From Bacillus sp. V5-8f (GTDB lineage: Bacteria > Bacillota > Bacilli > Bacillales > DSM-1321), in assembly GCF_002863565.1 (NCBI RefSeq), contig NZ_PGUW01000001.1, positions 334,909-398,908 on the forward strand: a DNA stretch of 64,000 bases. The letters run 5' to 3'. A model generated the notes under the pieces. It had not been told where the DNA came from. It did not search any database and saw only the letters and a list, made by a program, of their open reading frames with translations. A program made the translations under genes and the position numbers. Numbering within the stretch: position 1 is the first letter of the stretch; each line of letters begins with the position of its first letter. Of this stretch, positions 8,973-16,337 are shown piece after piece.

Positions 8973-10514
8973 ATGAATATGTTAGCATTTTCTTTATTTG
9001 TCGCCATCGTGGCAATTACACTCATCATTACTTATTTCGCTTCAAAACGCACGAAAACTGCAAGCGATTTCTATACGGCCGATGGAAGCCTAACCGGCTG
9101 GCAAAATGGGCTGGCCATTGCAGGAGATTACATGTCCGCTGCTTCATTTTTAGGTATCGCAGGAATGGTAGCGCTTTCAGGATTTGATGGTTTCTTCTAC
9201 AGTATTGGCTTTCTAGTGGCCTACCTTGTCGTGTTGTTTATTGTAGCAGAGCCATTACGAAATTTAGGTAAGTATACATTGGCTGATATGATTGCCGCCC
9301 GTTTTGACGAGAAAAAAGTGCGCGGGGTGGCAGCATTAAATACGATTACGATTTCCACCTTCTATATGATTGCCCAACTTGTAGGGGCAGGAGCACTCAT
9401 TAAATTATTATTAGGCATTGATTATGTTTATTCTGTTTTAATTGTAGGCGTCTTGATGACATTATATGTAGTTTTCGGGGGCATGATGGCCACAAGTTGG
9501 GTTCAGATCGTCAAAGCTGTCCTGCTAATGGGAGGAACCTTACTGATTTCGATTATGGTTTTTGCCAAGTTCGATTTCAGCGTTACCCAAATGTTCAATG
9601 AGATGAAAAACGCGACACCACTAGGTGGGGATTACCTGAACCCAGGAAATAAATTCAAGAACCCAATTGATACAATTTCCCTTAACCTTGCACTAGTGCT
9701 GGGAACCGCGGGACTTCCACATATCCTAATCCGTTTCTTCACTGTAAAGGATGCGATTACAGCCCGTAAATCTGTAGTTTATGCTACGTGGATTCTTGCC
9801 TTTTTCTATATTATGACGATCTTTTTAGGCTTCGGGGCAGCAGCATTTGTCGGGTATGATAAGATCGTTGAAGCAAACGCCGCAGGAAATATGGCGGCAC
9901 CATTACTTGCCCAGGCACTTGGCGGAGATTTCCTGTTTGCTTTTGTCTCTGCAGTCGCCTTTGCCACGATTCTCGCTGTGGTGGCAGGTCTTGTACTATC
10001 GGCAGCATCTGCATTTGCGCATGATTTTTACAGCCATATCTTACGCCGTGGCCAAGCGACAGAAAAAGAGCAGGTCGTCGCTGCAAGATGGGCTTCGATT
10101 GGCGTTTCAGTTATTTCGATAATTCTGGCTTTATTCGCCCAAACCATGAACGTTGCCTTCCTGGTGGCTCTTGCTTTTGCAGTAGCAGCCAGTGCGAACC
10201 TGCCAATCATCATGCTGACAATATTTTGGAAGCGATTTAACACAACAGGGGCTATCTCCGGCATGTTGGTTGGATTATTCAGCGCCTTATTCCTTGTGGC
10301 AATAAGCCCTAACGTTTGGAATCCTGAAAAGGGTGTAGCCATCTTAGTTGGCGACCCTCTTATTTCACTGACAAACCCAGGGATCATCTCAATTCCACTC
10401 GGTTTCCTAGCAGCTATCGTAGGTACTCTCGTTTCTAGCAAAAAAGCAGATGCGAAGAAATTCGACGAAATTCTTGTAAAGGCCAACACTGGAATCAAGG
10501 AGCCTGTAAGTTAA
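8973..10514 (+). CDS. ywcA: Cation/acetate symporter, SSS family (ActP/YwcA-like)
   Basis: A 513-residue sodium:solute symporter with about 13 hydrophobic segments. The N-terminus has DFYTADGSLTGWQNGLAIAGDYMSAASFLG-type features of SSS acetate/monocarboxylate carriers (residues about 32-61), and GTAGLPHILIRFFTV (about 247-261) is the ActP signature region. It probably imports acetate or related short-chain monocarboxylates with sodium or protons. It is cotranscribed with the DUF485 gene; the ribosome-binding site is the AAAGGGGG before ATG. A strong terminator closes the operon. Substrate specificity within the family is inferred. Confidence 0.9.
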   Translation: MNMLAFSLFVAIVAITLIITYFASKRTKTASDFYTADGSLTGWQNGLAIAGDYMSAASFLGIAGMVALSGFDGFFYSIGFLVAYLVVLFIVAEPLRNLGKYTLADMIAARFDEKKVRGVAALNTITISTFYMIAQLVGAGALIKLLLGIDYVYSVLIVGVLMTLYVVFGGMMATSWVQIVKAVLLMGGTLLISIMVFAKFDFSVTQMFNEMKNATPLGGDYLNPGNKFKNPIDTISLNLALVLGTAGLPHILIRFFTVKDAITARKSVVYATWILAFFYIMTIFLGFGAAAFVGYDKIVEANAAGNMAAPLLAQALGGDFLFAFVSAVAFATILAVVAGLVLSAASAFAHDFYSHILRRGQATEKEQVVAARWASIGVSVISIILALFAQTMNVAFLVALAFAVAASANLPIIMLTIFWKRFNTTGAISGMLVGLFSALFLVAISPNVWNPEKGVAILVGDPLISLTNPGIISIPLGFLAAIVGTLVSSKKADAKKFDEILVKANTGIKEPVS

Positions 10515-10523
10515 GAAAGCACG

Positions 10524-10565
10524 AAAGACCGCAGTTTCCAATTATAGAAGCTGCGGTCTTTTTTC
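10524..10565 (+). terminator. Terminator of the acetate symporter operon
   Basis: AAAGACCGCAG pairs with CTGCGGTCTTT and is followed by a T-run, ten bases after the stop. Confidence 0.9.
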
Positions 10566-10757
10566 GCTCCACTTCCGCTTCAACGAGGCGGGGCAATAAT
10601 CCCGTTGTGAACCTTGATATTTCCATGCCGAAGGATATCAAAACCTCCTTCATACATATACTGATCCATTTGCTGTATATCCATTAATTCCCTGCACGTA
10701 TAGCTCATGATATGTGCCATTATCATATAAAACAGTTTAAATTGAATAGATAGACGT

Positions 10758-10785
10758 AAAAAACAGGCGGATTTTCCACCGCCCG
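10758..10785 (-). terminator. Terminator of the ThrE-type exporter operon
   Basis: GGCGG and CCGCC form a short stem followed on the minus strand by a T-run, immediately after the stop of the DUF3815 gene. Confidence 0.65.
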
Positions 10786-10791
10786 TCCGTA

Positions 10792-11220
10792 TTACTTGTT
10801 ATTGTATTTCCTAGAAAGCTGGTTCATAACTTCTGAAAAAATCAGTCCCATGGCTATAGCGCCGGATAGCATTAACGCTTTTGCGGCGAGTTGGACAGCC
10901 ATGCTGTAATCATTGCTTACAAAATGCCTCGTCGCATCATATGCTAAACCACCGGGAACCAATGGAATAATGCCTGATACACTAAAAATTATAATCGGCG
11001 TTTTATACATTTTCGCAAATACCTGGCTGATGATAGCTACCAGGAAAGCTGCAGCAAGAGTCGCAATGATGCTGTCAACCGACTGCCAAACGAGCCAGAA
11101 ATATAATAGCCAGCCTGCCATTCCTACAAAACCACACCGGATTAACGATTGTTTGGGAACATTAAAGAGAATTCCAAATGCTGCTGATGCGATAAAACTA
11201 GTAAAAAGCTGTGCGATCAT
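10792..11220 (-). CDS. Threonine/serine exporter family, YjjB-like (DUF3815) subunit
   Basis: A 142-residue protein made of four hydrophobic segments, with the family motif IPLVPGGLAYDATRHFV (about 83-99). It corresponds to the C-terminal membrane half of ThrE, which in many Firmicutes is split into DUF1212 (YjjP) and DUF3815 (YjjB) proteins. The partner gene lies 18 bases upstream on the same strand. Together they probably export small amino acids or related metabolites (in E. coli YjjPB exports succinate). Start ATG 11220 has a GAGGTAAAAA-type ribosome-binding site. Confidence 0.88.
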   Translation of the reverse strand: MIAQLFTSFIASAAFGILFNVPKQSLIRCGFVGMAGWLLYFWLVWQSVDSIIATLAAAFLVAIISQVFAKMYKTPIIIFSVSGIIPLVPGGLAYDATRHFVSNDYSMAVQLAAKALMLSGAIAMGLIFSEVMNQLSRKYNNK

Positions 11221-11238
11221 TTTTTACCTCGCTCATAA

Positions 11239-11988
11239 TTAAAATGAAAAAACTACGGCAATTCCGGTTCCGATAGCAAAAGCAGTAAGAAAAGCTTCCG
11301 CTCCTTTTGATATTCCTGACACAAGATGTCCTGCTATTAAATCACGGACTGCGTTCGTAATTAAAAGACCTGGTACAAGAGGCATGACTGAACCGATTAT
11401 AATTTTATCTATTTCATGTCCTAACCCCGTATTAACAAATACCATAGCAAATATACCTATAAGCAATGAAGAAATAAATTCTGCAAAAAACTTTATTTCT
11501 AGCAGCTCATGCAAGTAAAGGAGACAAGCAAAACCGATTCCACCCGCGACACAGGCCGGAATAAAGTCATGCCAGTGTCCCTCGAACATGATTAAGAAAC
11601 AGCCACTTGCGATGAACGCTGCAAAAATCTGCAGCCAAACCGGATAAGCGAGTGATTCTTTCTCGATCTTCCTTAATTCAAGAAGAGCTTGTTTCACTGT
11701 TAATTCACCACTGCTTATTTTTCGCGAGATACTATTTACATCCGTTACTTTTTTCAGATCTGTCGACCGTTTTGAGATCCGATATAATTTACTAGGGTCA
11801 TCCCCATCAATCGAAAAGATGATTCCAGTGGGGGTAACAAAGCTATGGGAGTTATGAATCCCAAAGGAAGAAGCGATACGGGACATCGTATCTTCTACCC
11901 GGTATGTTTCCGCTCCGCTTTCCATCATAATTTTACCCGCTAGCATACAAACCTCTATCACTTCATAGGTTTTCGTTGCATTCTCCAT
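11239..11988 (-). CDS. Threonine/serine exporter family, YjjP-like (DUF1212) subunit
   Basis: About 249 residues: a soluble N-terminal DUF1212 region (ETYRVEDTMSRIA, about residues 24-36) and five hydrophobic segments with VMPLVPGLLITNAVRDLI near the end. It is the larger half of a split ThrE exporter and is followed by the DUF3815 partner. An upstream in-frame ATG at 12021 would add 11 residues, but GGAGAG lies about 7 bases before ATG 11988 and the family starts at this point, so 11988 is chosen. Confidence 0.87.
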   Translation of the reverse strand: MENATKTYEVIEVCMLAGKIMMESGAETYRVEDTMSRIASSFGIHNSHSFVTPTGIIFSIDGDDPSKLYRISKRSTDLKKVTDVNSISRKISSGELTVKQALLELRKIEKESLAYPVWLQIFAAFIASGCFLIMFEGHWHDFIPACVAGGIGFACLLYLHELLEIKFFAEFISSLLIGIFAMVFVNTGLGHEIDKIIIGSVMPLVPGLLITNAVRDLIAGHLVSGISKGAEAFLTAFAIGTGIAVVFSF

Positions 11989-12244
11989 CTCTATCTCTCC
12001 ATAGGCGAAATAATGAGCCATTAAAAAAGAAATTAACTAGATTGCGAATTCCTTTTATGATTAGATTATTATTATTTCTCTTATGTGTCCACTGCAGTAT
12101 GAAGTACATGTTGTAATCCATGTCCTTTTTAAGATAGTCATTCCGACAAACTACATAATTGATTTCAAAACTGAACCGGTCCCCTTTATAATCAATAAAA
12201 CATTCTGTTCCACATGAAACAATAAGTGCTTCCAATTCTTTCAA
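11963..12244 (-). CDS. Hypothetical small protein, weakly supported
   Basis: A 93-codon frame starts at TTG 12244, seven bases after the stop of the RlmI-like gene, and overlaps the start of the DUF1212 gene by 26 bases. The first 60 residues (many aromatic and charged residues, four cysteines) look protein-like, while the Asn- and Phe-rich tail does not. No convincing Shine-Dalgarno precedes it and I recognise no family. It may be a real 60-odd-residue protein with a frameshift, or no gene at all. Confidence 0.3.
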   Translation of the reverse strand: MKELEALIVSCGTECFIDYKGDRFSFEINYVVCRNDYLKKDMDYNMYFILQWTHKRNNNNLIIKGIRNLVNFFFNGSLFRLWRDRDGECNENL

Positions 12245-12250
12245 CAGATT

Positions 12251-13450
12251 TTATCTCATTAACTTCCTTATAAAGACTACTTTTAAATAGTTGGCTTCAG
12301 GGAAATCCTTACTGAATTTGAAGTCCTTAGGGAGTGAATATTCTTCTAAAATCTTGTATTTTGCACCACTTTCTTTGAAGGCAGCATCGATGAAACCTTT
12401 GAATTTTTTCATATCAAAAGCACTACTATTGGTTGAAGCTACTATGACGCCATTGTCCTCCGTAATTGCAATACTGTCTATCAATAGATTTTTATAATCC
12501 TTTGCCGCACTGAACGTAAATTTCTTTGACTTCGCAAAGCTCGGAGGGTCGAGTATCACCAAATCGTAGGTTAATTGTTTCTTCACTGCATATTTGAAGT
12601 ATTTAAACACATCCTCAACAATAATATTCTGAGCTTCGGGTTCTAATCTATTAATACGGAATTGCTCCTCCGTTTTGGGCCGGCTTCGATTGGCAAGATC
12701 GACACTTGTCGTTTTCCTAGCCCCTCCTAAAGCAGCAAAGACTGAAAATGCCCCGGTGTATGAAAACATATTTAAAACGCTCTTTCCTTTTGCATATCTA
12801 TCGCGTATCGCCTTCCGAACCTCCCGCTGGTCTAGAAACACTCCAACCATTGCCCCATCATTCAAATACACAGCGAAATTTACGCCATTCTCTTTGACAA
12901 TCAGAGGAAAGGAGGGCTCTTGTCCCATCACAAAATCATCTTCCTCTATGTATTGTCCCTTCGTATCAAACCGTTTTTTTTGGTAAACGGCTTTCACCTC
13001 TACAGTGTTCAGCAATGCAGCTATTATATATTTCTTGAATTCATATAAGCCTTTACTGTACCAGCTAATCACATAATATCCGTCATAATAGTCAATAATC
13101 AGGCCGCCGATCCCGTCCCCTTCCCCATTAAAGAAACGGAAAGCAGTGGTATCCTGATCATGGAAAAAGTTCTGCCTATGAGTATATGCGCTCTTCATTT
13201 TCCGATTAAAAAATTCCTGGTCGATTCCTTCGTTCTCTTTACGCGTCAACACCCAGCCGAAGCCTTTGTTTTGCCTTCCATAATAGCCTTTTGCAATAAA
13301 ACGGTTCTTCTCGTCTAAAAGCTTGATGATGGTACCTTCCTTCAGGAATTGGTTTTCATTCAGCAAGATTTCCCTGCTGATGAGCGGAAAACCCTTACTT
13401 ATTTTACCGGCATGTTTTTGTTTTATTTTTACTATTGCTTCGTTATCCAT
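12251..13450 (-). CDS. Class I SAM-dependent rRNA methyltransferase, RlmI-like
   Basis: A 399-residue protein with an N-terminal PUA-type domain (about 1-80), an EEHUD-like linker and a C-terminal Rossmann methyltransferase domain (VLNMFSYTGAFSVFAALGGA, about 220-239; catalytic region LDPPSFAKSK, about 303-312). This is the architecture of RlmI (23S rRNA m5C1962) and B. subtilis YwbD. It probably methylates 23S rRNA in the cytoplasm. It ends TTAATGAGATAA, seven bases before a small frame. The exact target base is not decidable here. Start ATG 13450 has only a weak AGGAT ribosome-binding site. Confidence 0.88.
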   Translation of the reverse strand: MDNEAIVKIKQKHAGKISKGFPLISREILLNENQFLKEGTIIKLLDEKNRFIAKGYYGRQNKGFGWVLTRKENEGIDQEFFNRKMKSAYTHRQNFFHDQDTTAFRFFNGEGDGIGGLIIDYYDGYYVISWYSKGLYEFKKYIIAALLNTVEVKAVYQKKRFDTKGQYIEEDDFVMGQEPSFPLIVKENGVNFAVYLNDGAMVGVFLDQREVRKAIRDRYAKGKSVLNMFSYTGAFSVFAALGGARKTTSVDLANRSRPKTEEQFRINRLEPEAQNIIVEDVFKYFKYAVKKQLTYDLVILDPPSFAKSKKFTFSAAKDYKNLLIDSIAITEDNGVIVASTNSSAFDMKKFKGFIDAAFKESGAKYKILEEYSLPKDFKFSKDFPEANYLKVVFIRKLMR

Positions 13451-13555
13451 GATTTCATCCTATCTTCCAGATACTATCTGCCTCTGGTTAGTTTTTCGTG
13501 CTATTTCCCATTATAACCATGTTCAGCAGCTACATAAAAGTTAACAGCCAAGGTA

Positions 13556-13589
13556 TAAAAAAAGAGCACAGCCGCTAGGGTGTGCTCTT
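13556..13589 (-). terminator. Terminator of the PTS-IIC-like gene
   Basis: AAGAGCACA (13562-13570) pairs with TGTGCTCTT (13581-13589). A T-run follows on the minus strand, 16 bases after the stop. Confidence 0.9.
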
Positions 13590-13604
13590 CTCTCTATTCT
13601 ATTA

Positions 13605-14630
13605 TCATTGGACTTCCATGTGCAGGTCGCCTGTTTTAGCCCAACCGACCATCTTAATAACCTGGTAAAGCCCTAATGTTATGGCAATCGGAAGAATGAC
13701 CCCAACCGCGATATAAATCAAGAATCCGATTATGCCTTGATTCGCTAAGATGCTAAGCGGGGCAATGAAGGAATTAAGGCCAAGCCCTGCCAGTTCATAT
13801 GACGACTGGAAGTCAAACCCGACTGTCGCAATCGGGGCACAGACGATCGCCGCCACAAAAGGAGGGATAACCAGCCTTGGATTTTTAACCAGGTTCGGAA
13901 ACTGTACTTTTGGTGTAATGGCAACCTGGGCCAGGAAACCGCCCAGATCATTCTGGCGAAGCGACATAGCAGTAAATCCGACAAATTGGACTGTACAGCC
14001 GATTAGCGCAGCTCCACTTGAAACAGGGTCCATTTGTAAAGCAATGGCAATCGCTGCAGATGATGCGGGACTCATCAAAAGGATGCTCCATACCAATGCA
14101 ATAACCATGGAAGCAATTACAGGAGAACCTTGTACGGAAGAAGTGATTTGCCCGCTCAACCATTGAAGTAAAGGTGTCGTTACAGCCGCTAAACCAATTC
14201 CTGCAACTCCCCCTGCCAAAATGGCACCGAAGGGAATCGCCATCATATCTAGAATTGTCTTTCCAGTTATCCGTTTTCCTACATATGTTGCAACAGCGGC
14301 GGCGAGCACTGCACTTATTGGCTGGCCAGGTACAATCGTAAACAATCCCTCGGCTGTCGGATGAATTGCTGCTCCTCCAACTGCCGCGGAAGCCATTGCA
14401 CTAAAGATGACCAAGGTATTGCCGCCCAGCTGATAGGCAATACCTGCCCCAATTGCTGGAGCCAGCAAAACCTTTGCTGCAGATCCAATTCCAATAAAAG
14501 CTTCCCATCCGATAAATTTCCCAATGGTTTCAAACAAAATCCCGAGTCCCAGTGTAACCAAAACGGCATTTGCAATTCCAGTTGATGCTTTATGCATTCG
14601 ATCGACTACATATTCTTTCCTCATGTTCAT
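13605..14630 (-). CDS. PTS_EIIC_2 family membrane transporter
   Basis: A 341-residue polytopic protein with about nine hydrophobic segments rich in Gly and Ala, matching the PTS_EIIC_2 family (PF13303 type) seen in Bacillus and Staphylococcus. Such proteins lack fused IIA/IIB domains; no PTS partner gene is adjacent, so the substrate and whether it phosphorylates at all are unknown. GAGGTG lies 3 bases before ATG 14630 and 9 bases before in-frame ATG 14624, so the latter may be the actual start. A long structured leader with an intrinsic terminator precedes it, which implies attenuation control. Confidence 0.82.
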   Translation of the reverse strand: MNMRKEYVVDRMHKASTGIANAVLVTLGLGILFETIGKFIGWEAFIGIGSAAKVLLAPAIGAGIAYQLGGNTLVIFSAMASAAVGGAAIHPTAEGLFTIVPGQPISAVLAAAVATYVGKRITGKTILDMMAIPFGAILAGGVAGIGLAAVTTPLLQWLSGQITSSVQGSPVIASMVIALVWSILLMSPASSAAIAIALQMDPVSSGAALIGCTVQFVGFTAMSLRQNDLGGFLAQVAITPKVQFPNLVKNPRLVIPPFVAAIVCAPIATVGFDFQSSYELAGLGLNSFIAPLSILANQGIIGFLIYIAVGVILPIAITLGLYQVIKMVGWAKTGDLHMEVQ

Positions 14631-14671
14631 TTACACCTCTCTGTATGTCATAAGTTGTGGTTTCTACAAAT

Positions 14672-14895
14672 AAAAAACCCTTCCTAATGGATGGGCGCTG
14701 TACTTGTTTGAGCGCCTTTTTCGTAGAAGCATTACGAATTGGACTCAAACATTCCCTATCAAAAATGATGGCATGTTCCAGTCCGTTACGTGTTTATGAT
14801 AATAATATCTGTTTGTACCCCCAGTGTTTTTGCCATTTCCTGTTGCTCCATTCTTCTTTTTTGATATCCTATCACAAGTTTTCTGAATATGTAAA
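14672..14895 (-). promoter_or_regulatory. Structured attenuator-like leader of the PTS-IIC-like gene
   Basis: Read on the minus strand: a promoter (TTTACA 14895-14890, 18 bases, TAGGAT 14871-14866), a 16-codon frame (14836-14786, begins MAKTLGVQTD) after GGAG, a long hairpin (14784-14770 with 14755-14741), a TTCGTA/TACGAA hairpin (14738-14720), a GGCGCT/AGCGCC hairpin (14716-14694) and an intrinsic terminator (14695-14678, then T6). TGTTTGAG (14751-14744) can instead pair with CTCAAACA (14712-14705), which would break both the first and third hairpins. The aptamer or signal is not one I recognise (no T-box, S-box or purine core). Confidence 0.6.
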
Positions 14896-15140
14896 CAACT
14901 TTTTCTATTCTGAAAAAATAAAAACGCTTACATACTAAATAACTATCATCTGATTGGCAATGTTCAGCGGTGTAATAATATTATTTTTCAATACTACTGG
15001 GTCATTTCAAAAATGGATTCATTCAAAAGCCAACATTATATAATAGACGGTCCACTTTTACTTTGCCAGTGCTTTTGAGGTATCAAGATAGATGTTATAT
15101 AGTTTAGTCAAACATTAATAAACCAAATATGGAAGGACTA

Positions 15141-15577
15141 ATGTCAAGAAGCTAGTTTAAAGATTGCGACCAGCCCGTACTTATCCTGAATGCGCCTAAA
15201 GCCTACGACGAAGTAATTGCTTCTTTCAGTGGAGAAGTATATGCAGAGCAAATAAACGAAGCGTACGATTTTGCTCAGGTTTTTTGGCACCTCGAATGCG
15301 GAGCTGCAATATTTCGCTCGTGTAGGCCTAACAGTGTTAGGAGATAATGATTGCTCTGGCCTTGCTATCCAAAGAAATCTTCCGGAGGCTTTTAAAGGTT
15401 CAGACTGCAGCCGCGATACAGTGGCTGGACTGAGGATGGTTATTGAGCCGGTGAGACAGGTCGGCATGGATGAAGACTGGTCTGCTTTAAGCTTGGCGTA
15501 AACCTGAAAAAATCAAAAAGATGGTGCACGACTTCGCTGTGACGGAGGCTGGAAAAGAACGAATCCAGCAAAAGTAA
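15141..15577 (+). pseudogene. Frameshifted remnant of a small cytoplasmic protein (DUF3052-like)
   Basis: Three reading frames must be joined to recover one protein. It begins at ATG 15141 after GGAAGGA, meets an in-frame TAG at 15153, then reads VLILNAPKAYDEV and FSGEVYAEQINEAYDF. From about 15271 it continues in the next frame (LPEAFKGSDCSRD, GYEPVRQV-like MVIEPVRQVGMDEDWSAL) and then in the third (RKPEKIKKMVHDF, ending QQK at 15577). One nonsense mutation and two frameshifts show that it is dead. The intact family is a 140-residue protein found near many Bacillus genes, function unknown; the family label is tentative. Confidence 0.72.
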
Positions 15578-15627
15578 GCTAAATTAGTGTATGTAATAGA
15601 ACCGTACAAAACAAAGGAGCGGTATAA

Positions 15628-16290
15628 GTGGAACAAAAATTAGCCTTAGTCATCGGAGCAAGCGGCCTGGTAGGTTCGGCGCTCCTTCAAATTTTGCTGA
15701 ATGAAGGGGCATATCAGAAAGTAACTGCCCTCGTGCGAAAGCCGCTTGGCATCCAGCATCCTAAACTGGAGGAAAAAATTGTCGAATTTGATCATCTTGA
15801 TTATTATCGTGATTATCTTATCGCCGATGATGTATTTTGTTGTTTAGGCACTACGATTAAGAAAGCTGGCAGTAGAGACGAAATGACGAAGGTTGACGTT
15901 GGCTATCCATTGGCGGCTGCTAAGCTGTCCCTTGAACATGGAGCGAAGCAGTTCCTGGTAATAAGTTCAATGGGTGCTGACGCACAATCATCCATTGCTT
16001 ATTCAAAGATGAAAGGCAGATTGGAGGAAGAATTAAGCCATATCGGCTTTCCAGCCTTGCATATTTTTAGGCCGTCCCTTTTATTGGGAAGCAGAAAAGA
16101 ATTTCGCCTTGGAGAAGCCCTGGCAAGCCTTCTTGTTCCTCCCCTTTCATTTTTGCTTGTTGGGCCATTAAAAAAATATCGACCCATTAAAGCCAGTTCA
16201 GTGGCATTGACGATGTATCGTGCTGCACAGAGAGGAAAGCAAGGAAAGACGGTCTATATGTCAGATGAGATTCTGGATATGGCACACTAA
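15628..16290 (+). CDS. NAD(P)-binding oxidoreductase, HTATIP2/YbjT-like short-chain dehydrogenase
   Basis: A 220-residue protein with an N-terminal GASGLVGSALL nucleotide-binding motif (residues 10-20) and the atypical SDR pattern VISSMGADAQS followed by YSKMKG (about 121-126). HTATIP2/TIP30-type proteins bind NADP and have poorly defined substrates. The start is GTG 15628 after AAAGGAG. It is monocistronic and ends in a hairpin shared with the convergent sensor kinase gene. Function beyond an NADPH-dependent reductase is not predictable. Confidence 0.85.
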   Translation: MEQKLALVIGASGLVGSALLQILLNEGAYQKVTALVRKPLGIQHPKLEEKIVEFDHLDYYRDYLIADDVFCCLGTTIKKAGSRDEMTKVDVGYPLAAAKLSLEHGAKQFLVISSMGADAQSSIAYSKMKGRLEEELSHIGFPALHIFRPSLLLGSRKEFRLGEALASLLVPPLSFLLVGPLKKYRPIKASSVALTMYRAAQRGKQGKTVYMSDEILDMAH

Positions 16291-16297
16291 AATTCAA

Positions 16298-16330
16298 AGA
16301 TGGCCCTTTCTATATACGGGGCCATCTAAT
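16298..16330. terminator. Bidirectional terminator between the oxidoreductase and sensor kinase genes
   Basis: AGATGGCCC pairs with GGGCCATCT around a 12-base loop, between two convergent genes. Flanking A/T runs are short. Confidence 0.65.
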
Positions 16331-16337
16331 AGTTCTT

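Noticed and set aside
10580..10726. 48-codon minus-strand frame beginning MIMAHIMSYTC
   Set aside because: It lies after the terminator of the exporter operon, has no Shine-Dalgarno and no family I know. It could be a real small gene but the evidence is too thin.
13750..14166. Plus-strand frame of 138 codons
   Set aside because: Antisense to the PTS-IIC-like gene, with no supporting signals.
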